Numbered from the stretch's first letter, positions 1 to 10,714 are shown. The stretch is DNA of 64,000 bases from Paraburkholderia sp. (GCF_024281035.1 NZ_JAMXLH010000020.1:124001-188000), one strand, 5' to 3'. Notes: a model not told the origin generated them from the letters alone. Numbers and translations: made by a program.

Positions 1-633
1 GAAGTAGCCCGACGCGATCTCCCAGATGATGTCGCCGCCATTTTCGCGGTGATACTTCGACATCGAGCCTTCGCCCGTATCGTGCGCGAAGCCGCCTTTT
101 TTCGCACCCATGTTGAGCGCGCGGATCGCGTTCGCCGAGAGCGCGCCGAAGCTCATCGCCGAAACATTGAAGATCGACATCGAATACGGCTGCGCACGAT
201 CCGCGCCGACGAGCACGCGGAAGTCGCAGCCGTCGAGTTTCGTCGGCGCGAGCGAATGGCCGATCCACTCGTGGCCCACGGCTTTGACGTCGCGTTCGGT
301 GCCGTACGGGCGGCTGTCGACAGCGTTTTTCGCACGCTGATAGACGAGGCTGCGCTGCGCGAGCGAGAACGGTTTTTCGTCGGTATCGTCTTCGACGAAA
401 TACTGGCGGATCTCGGGCCGCACGAACTCGAAGAAGAAACGCAGATGGCCCCAGACCGGATAGTTGCGCAGGATGGCGTGGCGTTCCTGATTGATGTCGT
501 AGAGACCGAGCACGACAACGAGCGCGGGCACGATCGCGTAGAGCCACGACAGGTGATGCAGCGCTGCTGCGGCGATACACGCTGCTGTGACTAGCACGGC
601 GGCCCATATCGCGAGATAACGTCGGGAAAACAT
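1..633 (-). CDS. FMN-binding glutamate synthase family protein (3' part outside window)
   Basis: The reverse strand reads open from an ATG at 633 to the window edge, giving the first 211 residues. A hydrophobic stretch near residues 7-46 suggests one or two membrane segments. It is followed by YPVWGHLRFFFEF, FNVSAMSFGALS and KKGGFAHDTGEGSMSKYH, typical of the ferredoxin-dependent glutamate synthase (GltB central/FMN) domain found in stand-alone membrane-anchored relatives. A GAGGAG ribosome site lies seven bases before the ATG. Family members are assumed to be FMN oxidoreductases; the true substrate is generally unknown. It is transcribed away from mnmA's 3' end in the same direction, 161 bases downstream. 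The C-terminal catalytic part cannot be judged here. Confidence 0.85.
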   Translation of the reverse strand, partial: MFSRRYLAIWAAVLVTAACIAAAALHHLSWLYAIVPALVVVLGLYDINQERHAILRNYPVWGHLRFFFEFVRPEIRQYFVEDDTDEKPFSLAQRSLVYQRAKNAVDSRPYGTERDVKAVGHEWIGHSLAPTKLDGCDFRVLVGADRAQPYSMSIFNVSAMSFGALSANAIRALNMGAKKGGFAHDTGEGSMSKYHRENGGDIIWEIASGYF

Positions 634-762
634 GGAAGGCTCCTCGAACTTGTGCGGATGCGCGCGCCCGTACGAGGCGTGCGCGAAGGCGACGATGATG
701 CCGGAAGTTCGTGAAACCGGCCGGGAAGCCGGCAAGGCAGAAGAGGGGTGAAGAGGGGAGAA

Positions 763-787
763 CGCGCGGCGCGTTGCACGCCGCGCG
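763..787 (-). terminator. Hairpin after mnmA, possible terminator
   Basis: Nine-base GC-rich arms (763-771 and 779-787) around a seven-base loop sit eight bases past the mnmA stop codon. On the mnmA strand they are followed by a pyrimidine-rich stretch, not a clean T run, so termination would be weak or need Rho. Confidence 0.35.
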
Positions 788-794
788 CCAGTGC

Positions 795-2033
795 TTACGC
801 CTCGCTTGCCGCGCCGCTGGTCAGCGCGGGTTTTTTCTGCTCGGCGTTCTTCGTGCTTTTCGTACGCTTGGCACGTTTCGCGCGAACAGGCGCGGGCGGC
901 GGCACATCGGGTACGTGCGGCGCGAGCGTTTCGACCGATTCGATGATCCCGCCGCCGAGGCACACGTCGCCGTCGTAGAGCACCGCCGACTGGCCGGGCG
1001 TGACGGCCCATTGCGCGTCGGGGAAATGCAGTGAGAAGTGTGCATCGGCAGATGCATCGCCAGACGCGGCCTCGACGCCGAACGTGCAGCGCGCGTCGGC
1101 CTGGCGATAGCGCGTTTTCGCCCCGCACGCGTGGCCGTCGGCTGGCGGTTCGCCGGCCACCCAGCTCACGTTGCCCGCGCGCAGATCGTGCCCGAGGAGC
1201 CACGGATGATCGTGGCCCTGCACGACATAGAGCGTGTTCGACGCCATGTCCTTGCCCGCGACGAACCACGGCTCGCCGCTGCCGTCCTTGCTGCCGCCGA
1301 GGCCAATGCCCTTCCTCTGCCCGAACGTGTAGAACGCAAGGCCGATATGCTCGCCGACGACCTTGCCTTCAGGCGTCATCATCGGGCCGGGCTGCGTCGG
1401 CAGATAGCGGTTCAGGAAGTCGCGGAACGGCCGCTCGCCGATGAAGCAGATGCCCGTCGAGTCCTTCTTCTTCGCGTTCGGCAGGCCGATTTGCGCCGCG
1501 ATCTCGCGCACTTTCGTCTTCGGGATTTCGCCGAGCGGGAACATCGTCTTCGAAAGCTGCGCCTGGTTCAGGCGATGCAGGAAGTACGACTGATCCTTCG
1601 TGTGATCGAAGGCCTTCAGCAATTCGAAGCGGCCATTGTTCTCGCGCACGCGAGCGTAGTGGCCCGTGGCGATCGTTTCCGCGCCGAGCGACATCGCGTG
1701 ATCGAGGAATGCCTTGAACTTGATTTCGGCGTTGCAGAGCACGTCGGGGTTCGGCGTGCGGCCCGCGGAATATTCGCGCAGGAACTCCGCGAACACGCGG
1801 TCCTTGTATTCGGCGGCGAAATTCACGGCTTCGACGTCGATGCCGATCAGGTCCGCCACCGACACCACGTCGATCCAGTCCTGGCGCGTCGAGCAGTACT
1901 CGCCGTCGTCGTCGTCTTCCCAGTTCTTCATGAAGAGACCGACGACGTCGAATCCCTGCTCCTTGAGCAGCCACGCCGTCACCGACGAATCGACGCCGCC
2001 CGACATGCCTACCACGACCTTACGTTTGCTCAT
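795..2033 (-). CDS. mnmA: tRNA-specific 2-thiouridylase MnmA
   Basis: This enzyme thiolates U34 of tRNA Lys, Glu and Gln, using ATP and sulfur relayed by a persulfide carrier in the cytoplasm. The ATP-pyrophosphatase loop SGGVDSS is at residues 11-17, and the two catalytic cysteines are visible in NPDVLCN (C100) and [10 protein letters not shown] (C196). At 412 residues it is longer than the usual 360-380. The excess is a Lys/Ala-rich tail (about residues 375-412) that looks disordered and is not part of the known fold. It lies just downstream of the Nudix gene on the same strand, with 14 bases between them, so the two are probably cotranscribed. Confidence 0.97.
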   Translation of the reverse strand: MSKRKVVVGMSGGVDSSVTAWLLKEQGFDVVGLFMKNWEDDDDGEYCSTRQDWIDVVSVADLIGIDVEAVNFAAEYKDRVFAEFLREYSAGRTPNPDVLCNAEIKFKAFLDHAMSLGAETIATGHYARVRENNGRFELLKAFDHTKDQSYFLHRLNQAQLSKTMFPLGEIPKTKVREIAAQIGLPNAKKKDSTGICFIGERPFRDFLNRYLPTQPGPMMTPEGKVVGEHIGLAFYTFGQRKGIGLGGSKDGSGEPWFVAGKDMASNTLYVVQGHDHPWLLGHDLRAGNVSWVAGEPPADGHACGAKTRYRQADARCTFGVEAASGDASADAHFSLHFPDAQWAVTPGQSAVLYDGDVCLGGGIIESVETLAPHVPDVPPPAPVRAKRAKRTKSTKNAEQKKPALTSGAASEA

Positions 2034-2047
2034 CTCTTACGCTGCCT

Positions 2048-2587
2048 TCAACCTTGAGGACCCGCACTGGAATCCGCTTCTGGAACTGCTTTTTGCCCCG
2101 CTTTTTGCCCCGCTTTCGGACCAATCGCATGCACATGCACGAAATCGAGCGGCACGCGCCCGCCCGCGAGGTAATCGTCGATGCACTTCATGACGAGCGG
2201 CGTGCGGTGACGCTCGCTCGCCGCGCGCAGTTCGTCGGCGCTCATCCACAGCGTGCGGACGATATCGGGATCGAGTGCGCGATCCTGTGGTGCGTCCGCA
2301 ACCGTGCCGCAGTACGTAAAACGCAGATACGTCGCGCCGCTTTCGCCGGGCTGGCCGAAGTGGGTCATGTAGACGCCGACGAGTGCCGATGGCGTGAACG
2401 TGTACGCGGTTTCCTCGAGCGTTTCGCGCACCACGGCCTCGATGAGCGTTTCGCCCGCCTCCAGATGCCCGGCGGGCTGGTTCAGCCGCAGCCCGGCCGG
2501 CGTGTGCTCTTCGACGACGAGATAGCGCCCGTCGCGCTCGATGATTGCCGCGACGGTAACGTGCGGAGCCCAGGTGTCCTCATTCAT
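2048..2587 (-). CDS. Nudix hydrolase, NudJ-like
   Basis: A 179-residue pyrophosphohydrolase of the Nudix superfamily. The Nudix box starts at G40 (GHLEAGETLIEAVVRET, then LEET) with all catalytic glutamates present. NudJ-type proteins act on nucleoside di- and triphosphates and on hydroxymethylpyrimidine pyrophosphate; the substrate here is inferred only from similarity and from its position before mnmA, as in many proteobacteria (the nudJ-mnmA pairing). The start at 2587 (MNEDTWAPH) is chosen because the upstream in-frame extension is low-quality coding sequence. The C-terminal KAGQKAGQKA comes from a 12-base tandem duplication. Confidence 0.9.
   Translation of the reverse strand: MNEDTWAPHVTVAAIIERDGRYLVVEEHTPAGLRLNQPAGHLEAGETLIEAVVRETLEETAYTFTPSALVGVYMTHFGQPGESGATYLRFTYCGTVADAPQDRALDPDIVRTLWMSADELRAASERHRTPLVMKCIDDYLAGGRVPLDFVHVHAIGPKAGQKAGQKAVPEADSSAGPQG
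2088..2116 (-). repeat. 12-base tandem duplication in the 3' end of the Nudix gene
   Basis: Two exact copies of gctttttgcccc and a partial third, read on the + strand. They encode a repeated Lys-Ala-Gly-Gln tetrapeptide about 20 codons before the stop, outside the Nudix fold. Confidence 0.85.
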
Positions 2588-2892
2588 GGTCCGCCATTTT
2601 ACCGGGACACGCCGCGCGCTGCTGGCGTGCGGCGTGCATCGACGTGGTGCATGGTCAGGGGCTGTAATCGCCTGCCGGACGGACGGTTTATCGGTGCGCC
2701 TGCTTGAAGAAGGCATACAGACATGCAAACGTGCAAGCGTGCAACACAGGCTTATTACGGGGGTGTTCCGTCCCCGGCTTTCGGTTAAAGTGGTGCGTCC
2801 TTATGCCGTTGCATTAGAAAAAAATACTTGCCGGCGAACCTCGTCGGCCCCCCGAATCTTTATAGCGCTGGAAGGTCGAGGAGGATTCAACG
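2588..2892. other. Divergent intergenic region, Nudix / pntAA
   Basis: 305 bases separating the divergent Nudix and pntAA genes. It holds an A-rich block near 2815-2826 and a GGGGG...CCCC mini-hairpin near 2759-2775. A TATAGC at 2861-2866 could be a -10 box, but I see no good -35 at the right distance. A strong ribosome site (GAGGAGGA, 2878-2885) precedes pntAA. No further gene is supported. Confidence 0.6.
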
Positions 2893-4044
2893 ATGCATAT
2901 CGGAGTACCCGCTGAAACGCGGGCAAATGAAAGCCGCGTGGCCGCGACACCGGAGACAGTCAAGAAGTACGTCGCCCAGGGCCACAGCGTGACGATCCAG
3001 AGCGGCGCGGGCCTGCCCGCCAGCTTTCCCGACGAAGCCTATGTCGCGGCCGGCGCGCGGATTGCCGACGCGGCCGCTGCCTTTGGCGCAGAGCTCGTGC
3101 TGAAGGTCCAGTCGCCGACGGTCAGCGAGTTGCCGTTCATGACGCGCGGCGCCGTGCTGGTCGGCATGCTCGATCCCTTTAACGCAGAGAACGCCGCGAA
3201 GCTCGCCGAGGCGGGCGTGACCGCGTTCGCACTCGAAGCCGCGCCGCGCGTCACGCGCGCGCAGAGTCTCGATGTGCTGTCGTCGCAGGCCAACATCGCG
3301 GGCTACAAGGCCGTGCTCGTCGCGTCGAACCTCTATCCGCGCTTCGTGCCGATGCTCATGACCGCCGCCGGAACCGTCAAGGCCGCGCGCGTGCTGATTC
3401 TCGGCGCGGGCGTGGCGGGCCTGCAGGCGATCGCCACGGCGCGGCGTCTGGGCGCCGTGATCGAGGCCTCCGACGTGCGTCCCGCCGTGAAGGAGCAGAT
3501 CGAATCGCTCGGCGCGAAGTTTCTCGACGTGCCGTTCGAAACGGACGAAGAACGGGAGGCGGCGCAGGGCGTGGGCGGCTACGCGCGCCCGATGCCGCCG
3601 TCGTGGCTCGCGCGCCAGTCCGCGCTGGTTCACGAGCGCGCGAAGCAGGCCGACATCGTGATCTCGACCGCGCTGATCCCGGGCCGCGACGCGCCCACGC
3701 TGTTGCCCGCCGAAACCGTGCAGGCGATGAAGCCGGGCTCGGTCGTGATCGACCTCGCGGCAGGGCGCGGCCCGGTTGCCGACGCAGAGACCGGAAGGCG
3801 CGGCGGCAACTGCCCGCTGACCGTCGCGGACGAAGTGGTCACGCGCCACGGCGTGCAGATCTGCGGCTATACGAATCTGGCGTCGATGGTCGCCGCCGAT
3901 GCTTCGTCGCTCTACGCGCGCAACCTGCTCGACTTCCTGAAGCTGATCGTCACGAAGGAAGGCACGCTCAACATCGATCTCGCGGACGACATCGTCGCGG
4001 CCACGCTGCTGGCTCGCGACGGCGCCGTCACGAAGAAGTCGTAA
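2893..4044 (+). CDS. pntAA: NAD(P) transhydrogenase alpha subunit, part 1 (domain I)
   Basis: A 383-residue cytosolic NAD(H)-binding domain of the proton-translocating transhydrogenase, which uses the proton gradient to drive hydride transfer from NADH to NADP+. The N terminus [20 protein letters not shown] is the conserved alanine dehydrogenase/PntA start, and the NAD Rossmann motif GAGVAGLQA is at residues 171-179. The C terminus stops where the single-chain E. coli PntA continues into membrane helices; here those are supplied by the next gene. This three-polypeptide arrangement is the one known from Rhodospirillum and many alpha- and betaproteobacteria. The start is supported by GAGGAGGA seven bases upstream. 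Confidence 0.97.
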   Translation: MHIGVPAETRANESRVAATPETVKKYVAQGHSVTIQSGAGLPASFPDEAYVAAGARIADAAAAFGAELVLKVQSPTVSELPFMTRGAVLVGMLDPFNAENAAKLAEAGVTAFALEAAPRVTRAQSLDVLSSQANIAGYKAVLVASNLYPRFVPMLMTAAGTVKAARVLILGAGVAGLQAIATARRLGAVIEASDVRPAVKEQIESLGAKFLDVPFETDEEREAAQGVGGYARPMPPSWLARQSALVHERAKQADIVISTALIPGRDAPTLLPAETVQAMKPGSVVIDLAAGRGPVADAETGRRGGNCPLTVADEVVTRHGVQICGYTNLASMVAADASSLYARNLLDFLKLIVTKEGTLNIDLADDIVAATLLARDGAVTKKS

Positions 4045-4057
4045 ACGGAGACCGGCG

Positions 4058-4387
4058 ATGGAAATCATCAACCACACCGTCATCAACCTGATCATCTTCG
4101 TGCTGGCCGTGTACGTCGGCTATCACGTGGTCTGGAACGTCACGCCCGCGCTGCATACGCCGCTCATGGCCGTGACCAATGCGATCTCGGCGATCGTGAT
4201 CGTCGGCGCGATGCTCGCCACCGGGCTCACCGTGGGCGGCGCGGGCAAGTTCTTCGGCACCTTTGCCGTGCTGCTCGCAGCTGTCAACGTGTTCGGCGGA
4301 TTCCTCGTCACGCGGCGCATGTTGGAGATGTTCCGCAAGAAGGAACCGAAGAAGATCACCGGTGCCAGTGGCAAGGAGGGCGCGTAA
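4058..4387 (+). CDS. pntAB: NAD(P) transhydrogenase alpha subunit, part 2 (membrane)
   Basis: A 109-residue integral membrane subunit with three hydrophobic helices (about residues 5-27, 34-58, 62-85) and the family signature [25 protein letters not shown]. It forms part of the proton channel (domain II) with PntB. It starts 13 bases after pntAA, and its stop codon TAA directly abuts the ATG of pntB, so the three genes are translated as one unit. Confidence 0.97.
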   Translation: MEIINHTVINLIIFVLAVYVGYHVVWNVTPALHTPLMAVTNAISAIVIVGAMLATGLTVGGAGKFFGTFAVLLAAVNVFGGFLVTRRMLEMFRKKEPKKITGASGKEGA

Positions 4388-5845
<1,458 letters not shown>

Positions 5846-5875
5846 TGGCGCTGTGGCGCTATTTTCACGGCAGGG

Positions 5876-5911
5876 AAAGCGCGCAGCGATGCGCGCTTTT
5901 TTTGTTTTTTT
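5876..5911 (+). terminator. Rho-independent terminator of the pnt operon
   Basis: Perfect nine-base arms AAAGCGCGC / GCGCGCTTT (5876-5884, 5891-5899) with a six-base loop and a long T-rich tract to 5911. It sits 30 bases past the pntB stop. Confidence 0.92.
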
Positions 5912-6040
5912 GTGGATTGCAGTGGAGGCGGGGGGATATCGGTTGGGGGTGGCCAGGACGCGGTCAATCGACACCCGCGCGTAGATTGTTGACAAATCGT
6001 CGAGCTTTGTGAGTGCGGATGCAACAGTTTCGCGCTGTCG

Positions 6041-6298
6041 ATGTCGACGCCGGGCGAAGTGGCTGGAATTTCGGCGGTCGGACGCGGTTACGGCCTGGTA
6101 TTTGAAGCGGACTTCCGGAATAGGAGCGGGCCTGAAGACGCAGGATCATTAGAAATTCTTTTGTTTTCCGATGATTCAGGTCACTTGAGCTATGTCGAAA
6201 TCGACTACTGTGGAAACGGGTTACTCATGCCCGAACACTTGAGCCTCGAACTCACGCCCTATAACGTCTTTCGCTCTGACGCCCTCATCCAGGTTTAG
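6041..6298 (+). CDS. Hypothetical protein, possibly truncated
   Basis: 85 residues, no signal peptide and no membrane segment. The centre reads LEILLFSDDSGHLSYVEIDY, a strand-turn-strand pattern resembling the C-terminal part of small DUF6984-like or immunity-type proteins, which end with a sentence such as 'DEDGELFELDIWK'. This is a weak family impression only. Base composition is less GC-rich than pntB, suggesting acquired DNA. No convincing ribosome site precedes the ATG, so it may be the tail of a larger, lost gene. Confidence 0.45.
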   Translation: MSTPGEVAGISAVGRGYGLVFEADFRNRSGPEDAGSLEILLFSDDSGHLSYVEIDYCGNGLLMPEHLSLELTPYNVFRSDALIQV

Positions 6299-6442
6299 AT
6301 CGCCTTGGCCTTATCGATATGCATTGCGGGGGCGGCGCTTTCGGCGACCATGAACGTCGTTTCAGGCGCGCACTGAGTCTTCCAGTTTTAAGCAAGCATG
6401 TGGCTCGGCGCACACAAGACTCCCGCCTGTTGCGCATAGTAT

Positions 6443-6489
6443 CTGCTGGTTGACTGTCACATCCGGGAAACTGTCGGATTAACCAGCAG
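6443..6489. repeat. Inverted repeat upstream of the DUF2059-like gene
   Basis: Perfect nine-base arms CTGCTGGTT (6443-6451) and AACCAGCAG (6481-6489) with a 29-base interior that holds two CTGTC direct repeats. It lies 30 bases before the next ATG, so it is either a 5' UTR hairpin or an operator. Confidence 0.6.
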
Positions 6490-6518
6490 CCGTTTGGCCA
6501 AAACGGGGGAAAAGAAGT

Positions 6519-7517
6519 ATGAGAAGAGGGATTACGGCCCCGGCAATTGTCATAGCTTTTATCGGTTTCTGGCTCGCACACGAAGCTGCCGCCAAACCGA
6601 CTGCGGACTATGCTGTCCCTTCGGCTGGTATTGATAAGAATGGCTTCGCAGATACGCCGTCAACAACAAGGGGAGATACACAATTAACCAGCCCGAGAGT
6701 GACTGCTGCTCAGATCGATCGGCTAGTTGCGATCGAGAAAATGCAGGCATCCGATCCCTCGAATAGCGGTTCTGCAGCAAGCGCGAATGCGTGCGTCGAG
6801 CGCTATATCCGTGCAGTCGATCCGAACAACCGGGACTGGAACTCCAGCGATCCGCGTTGGGGAAAAATGCGGGACGTCATCTCTGAAGACTGCCAATCGA
6901 TAGTCGAAGGTTACAAGAGAAAGGTGGCGCCCGCTATTCAAAACGCTTATTCCGAGGCGATCGGCAAGAGCTATAAGAAGCACCTTGGCAGTAAAGATGC
7001 CAATACGCTCATTCGCTTCTACGAATCAGATGCGGGACAGCGATACCTGGCGCTTCAGGGGGCGTTGACGGCGGCCAGCAACAGCGGCATGAACCAATTC
7101 TTCACAGGGAAAGCGGTCCATGATTCTCAGGCCAGCACACCGGCAGCGATGCGCGCGAGAATCCAGTTACTCCGCCTTTCGAAGACCTTCTCCATATTTA
7201 TTGTGGCAAGTGAGGATGCGCGAAAAGCCGGAGGTGATACATCCGGCGGCCCCGCGATTGCAATCATGATGCATGTCGTCGCTGAAAGTCAGGGGCAAAT
7301 CCTGGACCGGTTAGAGGATGAATATTCAGCGGATCTTCCCATCTATACTTCGTTCGCAACATCGCCGCCCGAACTTGACGAACTGCGTGCGCTTTACGAG
7401 GCTACCAATGTTGCGAACGCTGCCGCTGGGAAGGTCGCTGCGGAGTTCAGCCCGGAGTTGAATGGAAATCTGAATAAATGGCGGCAGCTCTACCGGTCTC
7501 TTTCGAGCGATAAATAG
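6519..7517 (+). CDS. Exported DUF2059-like protein
   Basis: 332 residues. The N terminus MRRGITAPAIVIAFIGFWLAHEAAAK is a typical Sec signal peptide with cleavage near residue 25, so the protein is periplasmic. Around residues 145-180, YKKHLGSKDANTLIRFYESDAGQRYL is the helical pattern typical of the DUF2059 family ('F..EL..L..FY.SP.G'). A second helical segment follows at about 215-330. The function of the family is unknown. The ribosome site GGGGAAAAGAAG is close to the ATG. Codon use is less GC-biased than in the core genes. It stands alone, facing the same way as the rhomboid gene 356 bases downstream. Confidence 0.7.
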   Translation: MRRGITAPAIVIAFIGFWLAHEAAAKPTADYAVPSAGIDKNGFADTPSTTRGDTQLTSPRVTAAQIDRLVAIEKMQASDPSNSGSAASANACVERYIRAVDPNNRDWNSSDPRWGKMRDVISEDCQSIVEGYKRKVAPAIQNAYSEAIGKSYKKHLGSKDANTLIRFYESDAGQRYLALQGALTAASNSGMNQFFTGKAVHDSQASTPAAMRARIQLLRLSKTFSIFIVASEDARKAGGDTSGGPAIAIMMHVVAESQGQILDRLEDEYSADLPIYTSFATSPPELDELRALYEATNVANAAAGKVAAEFSPELNGNLNKWRQLYRSLSSDK

Positions 7518-7873
7518 CAGTGCGAGAATCGGAACAGCAGTAGTTTGGGAAGAGTGCGACCGAGGACGTCGGTCCTGTTTACAGACGCTGCCCATGTCGT
7601 TCAATGGCCGCTGTTCGCGAAATCGAGTGTCGGTTTCGGGTCGGGAGTACTCATGCCGAGCACATCACTTTTCGTTAGGCGTCCACTTGGGACGTCCACG
7701 ACCAGCCGCTCCGTGGGGTAAGGTCACTTAGACGCGCCGCAAATACAGGTCCTTATTTAGTACGCAAGCGAACGGGGAAATAATCGCTGGTGCGCAGCCT
7801 TCTGGCAGCCAGGTCGCAACTGACAAGAAAAATGCTGCGCAGCCAGCGCGCGGCGCAGACTGGGAGTCACGCC
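7518..7873. other. Gene-free stretch before the rhomboid gene
   Basis: I see no credible coding frame; all six frames are short. Phrases such as caatggccgctgttcgcg and gtgtcggtttcgggtcggg read like degenerate copies of a dispersed intergenic element, but I cannot confirm that from one window. GGGAG at 7862-7866 is the ribosome site of the next gene. Confidence 0.5.
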
Positions 7874-9415
7874 ATGAATAGCATCGAGCCAGGTGGGGAT
7901 CTCATTCCATCGCAGGTCGCGCACGCGGAGGACATCGGCCGGGTAGGGATTGAACTGGAGCTTCCTGTCGCGCTGGGATCGCGATTACGTAAGAGGTGGG
8001 GCGAGGTCAGGGCCAGTTCGTTCGAAAACAAAGGCACGGTGCACGTCAATGATCGGGCCGTGACCATCCTGACGTCTGTTTCGCGCCTCTTTCGTTCGCC
8101 GCTGCGCCGTGATCTGACCTTGCGGCGGGAAGATATCTTCAACGCGCGCATCAACGGGCGATCCGTTCTGTTCGAGTTGGCCAACGGGGGCGAACTGGAA
8201 ACTATCGTTGTACGCACACGCAATCGCGACGATGCGAGGCTTTTACGCGAAGCGCTACCGACGCAGATGACGCGTACCTACGCGACCGAAAACCACGAGC
8301 AGCTTCAGTTTCTCGAAGGTATCAATGCGCGCACGCCGCACGTTTGGGCGACGTGGTCGATCGTAACGATCGCCGCCCTGGTGTACTTCTGGATGGCTGC
8401 ACGCGGCCACGGGCGCATCTCGCCGGATATATCGGTTGCCGCAGGCAGCAACTTTGGGCCGTACACGCAGGAAGGGCAGTGGTGGCGTCTGTTAACCTCT
8501 CTATTCATCCACGCAAATTTCGTTCACCTGCTCTTCAATATGATTGTGCTCGCGCAAACCGGACGTATCGCCGAGCGGTTGTTCGGCACCGGACGTTTTA
8601 TTGCGCTCTATCTGCTCGCTGGTCTTACAGGCAGTCTTGTCAGCCTGCTGTGGCATCCGGCCGTGAACAGCATGGGTGCATCGGGTGCCATCTATGGCGT
8701 GCTCGGCGCAATTGTCGCGTATCTCCTGAGGCACGGCAGCGTTGTGCCGCGCGCGTTTTACCTGCGGCAGTTGCATGTCGCGGTGGCTTTTATCATCTAT
8801 ACGTTGCCGGGCGGATTCAGACATTCCGGCGTCGACAACGGCGCCCATCTCGGCGGTCTGTTCGGCGGTTTCATCCTCGGGCTGGTGCTTGCACCGACCC
8901 CGGATGAATCGACGAGGGCGTCCGATGACTGGATGATGACGTTCGGTGTACCCGCCGCTGTCACCTGTGCTCTGATCGGTGGCATGGTCTGGGCACTCGT
9001 CGACTTGGGCAAACGCCCGGATCGTCAGGATGCGATGCAGTTCGCGAAATTCGTCATGCAGATGGTCCGTCCGGAAAGGCAAGCCATCGCAGACGTGATT
9101 GCGCTGAAGCGTTACCCTGCAACAGATGAAGGCCGGACGACAGTGGCTGGTCGAATTCGCGGCACTTTGGTGCCGGAATGGCAGCGGCTCTATGACTTGA
9201 CCGAGGCCTCTCAGGTGCCGCCGAATCCTTCCGCCCAGAAGGTACGCAGGAATCTGCTGACTTACTATGGTGAGACGCTGGATTTACTTAAGCTCGCGGC
9301 AAACAGCATTGAGGCGAAGCAGGCCGACGACAAGGTCGTGCCGATGCTGGTACAGAAGGTGGATTACGAACGGACGGAGGTCATCAAACGGGGCACGCCT
9401 TCAAAAGCGCGATAG
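7874..9415 (+). CDS. Rhomboid family intramembrane serine protease
   Basis: 513 residues from the ATG at 7874, chosen because GGGAG lies seven bases upstream; in-frame GTG and ATG codons at 7790 and 7832 lack such a site. Three parts are visible. Residues 1-150 are soluble and beta-rich, PH-like in appearance. The rhomboid core follows at about 160-360, with EGQWWRLLTSLFIHANFVHLLFN, the catalytic serine in GASGAIYG (S270) and the catalytic histidine in NGAHLGGLFGG (H325). Residues 370-513 form a helical cytosolic tail. Rhomboids cleave substrates inside the inner membrane; the target here is unknown. The long flanking domains make it larger than GlpG-type enzymes. Confidence 0.88.
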   Translation: MNSIEPGGDLIPSQVAHAEDIGRVGIELELPVALGSRLRKRWGEVRASSFENKGTVHVNDRAVTILTSVSRLFRSPLRRDLTLRREDIFNARINGRSVLFELANGGELETIVVRTRNRDDARLLREALPTQMTRTYATENHEQLQFLEGINARTPHVWATWSIVTIAALVYFWMAARGHGRISPDISVAAGSNFGPYTQEGQWWRLLTSLFIHANFVHLLFNMIVLAQTGRIAERLFGTGRFIALYLLAGLTGSLVSLLWHPAVNSMGASGAIYGVLGAIVAYLLRHGSVVPRAFYLRQLHVAVAFIIYTLPGGFRHSGVDNGAHLGGLFGGFILGLVLAPTPDESTRASDDWMMTFGVPAAVTCALIGGMVWALVDLGKRPDRQDAMQFAKFVMQMVRPERQAIADVIALKRYPATDEGRTTVAGRIRGTLVPEWQRLYDLTEASQVPPNPSAQKVRRNLLTYYGETLDLLKLAANSIEAKQADDKVVPMLVQKVDYERTEVIKRGTPSKAR

Positions 9416-9788
9416 CTACTCAATAGAAGAGCCCCAAAAGGAATGGTGAACGGATCGCCGTGATCTTCCTCCAGGCGTGCGCTTCCGGATTCGAGAGTGA
9501 TTGGAATGTCGACACGAGGCTATTGGCGACCGTCGCTTCCTGGCCGATTGCGTGAGGTCGCCAACGGCCGCTTAGTGGCACTCCAGTTTGCAAAATCTGG
9601 ATTTGGCTGACTGACCGGTTTGGAGAAAGTTGTCTGACCGGAGTGGGTCGGCTACGCACGACAGCGTCGGGTGGTAGTCGGCCAACAAGCGACATCGGCA
9701 TAGCGTTTTGCATTGACCTTCGAGTGGCCCATGTCCGCGAGTGAGGAGACGTCCGCTTTGCAGGTCGGCTTCCTGCGTGCACAACCAA
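9416..9788. other. Gene-free stretch between rhomboid and PAP2 genes
   Basis: This is the convergent gap. Only short, composition-driven open frames occur on either strand. It contains several short direct similarities (for example gtctgaccgg and gactgaccgg near 9610-9640). No terminator with a T run was recognised. Confidence 0.5.
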
Positions 9789-10394
9789 TTATGGCCGCAG
9801 CCACCCATGGCTAATCGGCCAGGCGAACGTTTTACGGTACGCCGCAATGCATTTCCGTGTAAAAGCCGATCCCCATTTGCTCCAGAGCGCCGAGGTCAGA
9901 ACGTATGTCATCCAGGCGACGCTGGCCGCGCCGACCATGTCGAACGGAAAGTGCACGCCGACAAACACGCGCGACCACGCCACCGCGATATCGACGGCAA
10001 GAATAAACATGCCAAGGAGTCGCTTCCCGCTGTAGAGGAAAGTGAACGACACGGCTGAAAGCAGCGTAACGTGATCGCTTGGAAACGATGAGTCTGACGC
10101 ATGTGCCAAAAGCGTGTGTCCCAACCCGATTACGAACGGTCGAGGGTGATGCCAGACCATACCGATCAACTGGTTGATGCCAAGCGCGACAAAGCCAACG
10201 AGGCTCGCGTGAACGGCTATTTGACGCCTCTCTCCCCCTGCCGCCAGCCACATGCAGGCAAGTGTGACCGGGACTATCCAGATTGCGTAGTTGGCGATTA
10301 GCAAACCAGATTCGGCAAGCCAATGCGGCGTAGCTGGCGTGGCGTTGATCCGAAGGAAAATCGCTCGATTGAATGCTTCGATTGTTTGGATCAT
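9789..10394 (-). CDS. PAP2 family phosphatase, BcrC-like undecaprenyl-diphosphatase
   Basis: 201 residues with about five membrane helices and all three acid phosphatase motifs: the HHPRPF region (83-87), SFPSDH (103-108) and SRVFVGVHFPFD (141-152). Family members of this size (BcrC, YbjG) dephosphorylate undecaprenyl pyrophosphate on the periplasmic face, recycling the lipid carrier for cell-wall synthesis and giving bacitracin tolerance. It lies 59 bases downstream of a truncated DUF2127 gene on the same strand. The ribosome site before the ATG is poor. Confidence 0.85.
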   Translation of the reverse strand: MIQTIEAFNRAIFLRINATPATPHWLAESGLLIANYAIWIVPVTLACMWLAAGGERRQIAVHASLVGFVALGINQLIGMVWHHPRPFVIGLGHTLLAHASDSSFPSDHVTLLSAVSFTFLYSGKRLLGMFILAVDIAVAWSRVFVGVHFPFDMVGAASVAWMTYVLTSALWSKWGSAFTRKCIAAYRKTFAWPISHGWLRP

Positions 10395-10453
10395 GGATTT
10401 TTACTGTAAAGCCAGGGAGATGTAGCGGCACCGCTTCGCGAAGCAGCACATCA

Positions 10454-10714
10454 TCAATGGGGTGATCTCTGAGCGCTAACCGAAAGATGCTGCACGGTGT
10501 GGACGAGGAAGTTGGCCACGAGATCATGGGGATCCTCGGCAAACTCGTCCCTGGTGACCCAAAGCGCCAACGTCAACAAAATTCGAGGGGACGCGAAGTA
10601 GGTGGCAACGCCGGATACAGCTTCCGGGAGCGCAAAGATTCCCTTGAGCCACAGGCTCACCTCAAAGGCCACAGAAAGCTTCCGTCCGTCAAAAAGCCTT
10701 CGCATGTCGAGCAT
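10454..10714 (-). pseudogene. Truncated DUF2127 membrane protein
   Basis: 86 residues from an ATG at 10714. RRLFDG, FEVSLWLKGIFALPEAVSG and DEFAEDPHDLVANFLVHTVQHLSVSAQ match the first half of DUF2127 proteins, small predicted membrane proteins of about 150-200 residues. The family normally continues into three more helices. Here the frame ends with RSPH and a stop, and nothing in the other frames restores the missing part. The 3' half therefore seems to have been deleted when the present junction with the PAP2 gene formed. Confidence 0.65.

Noticed and set aside
2723..2790. A short frame (MQTCKRATQAYYGG...) before pntAA as an attenuation leader peptide
   Set aside because: It has no cluster of one amino-acid class relevant to the operon, and no terminator with a T run follows.
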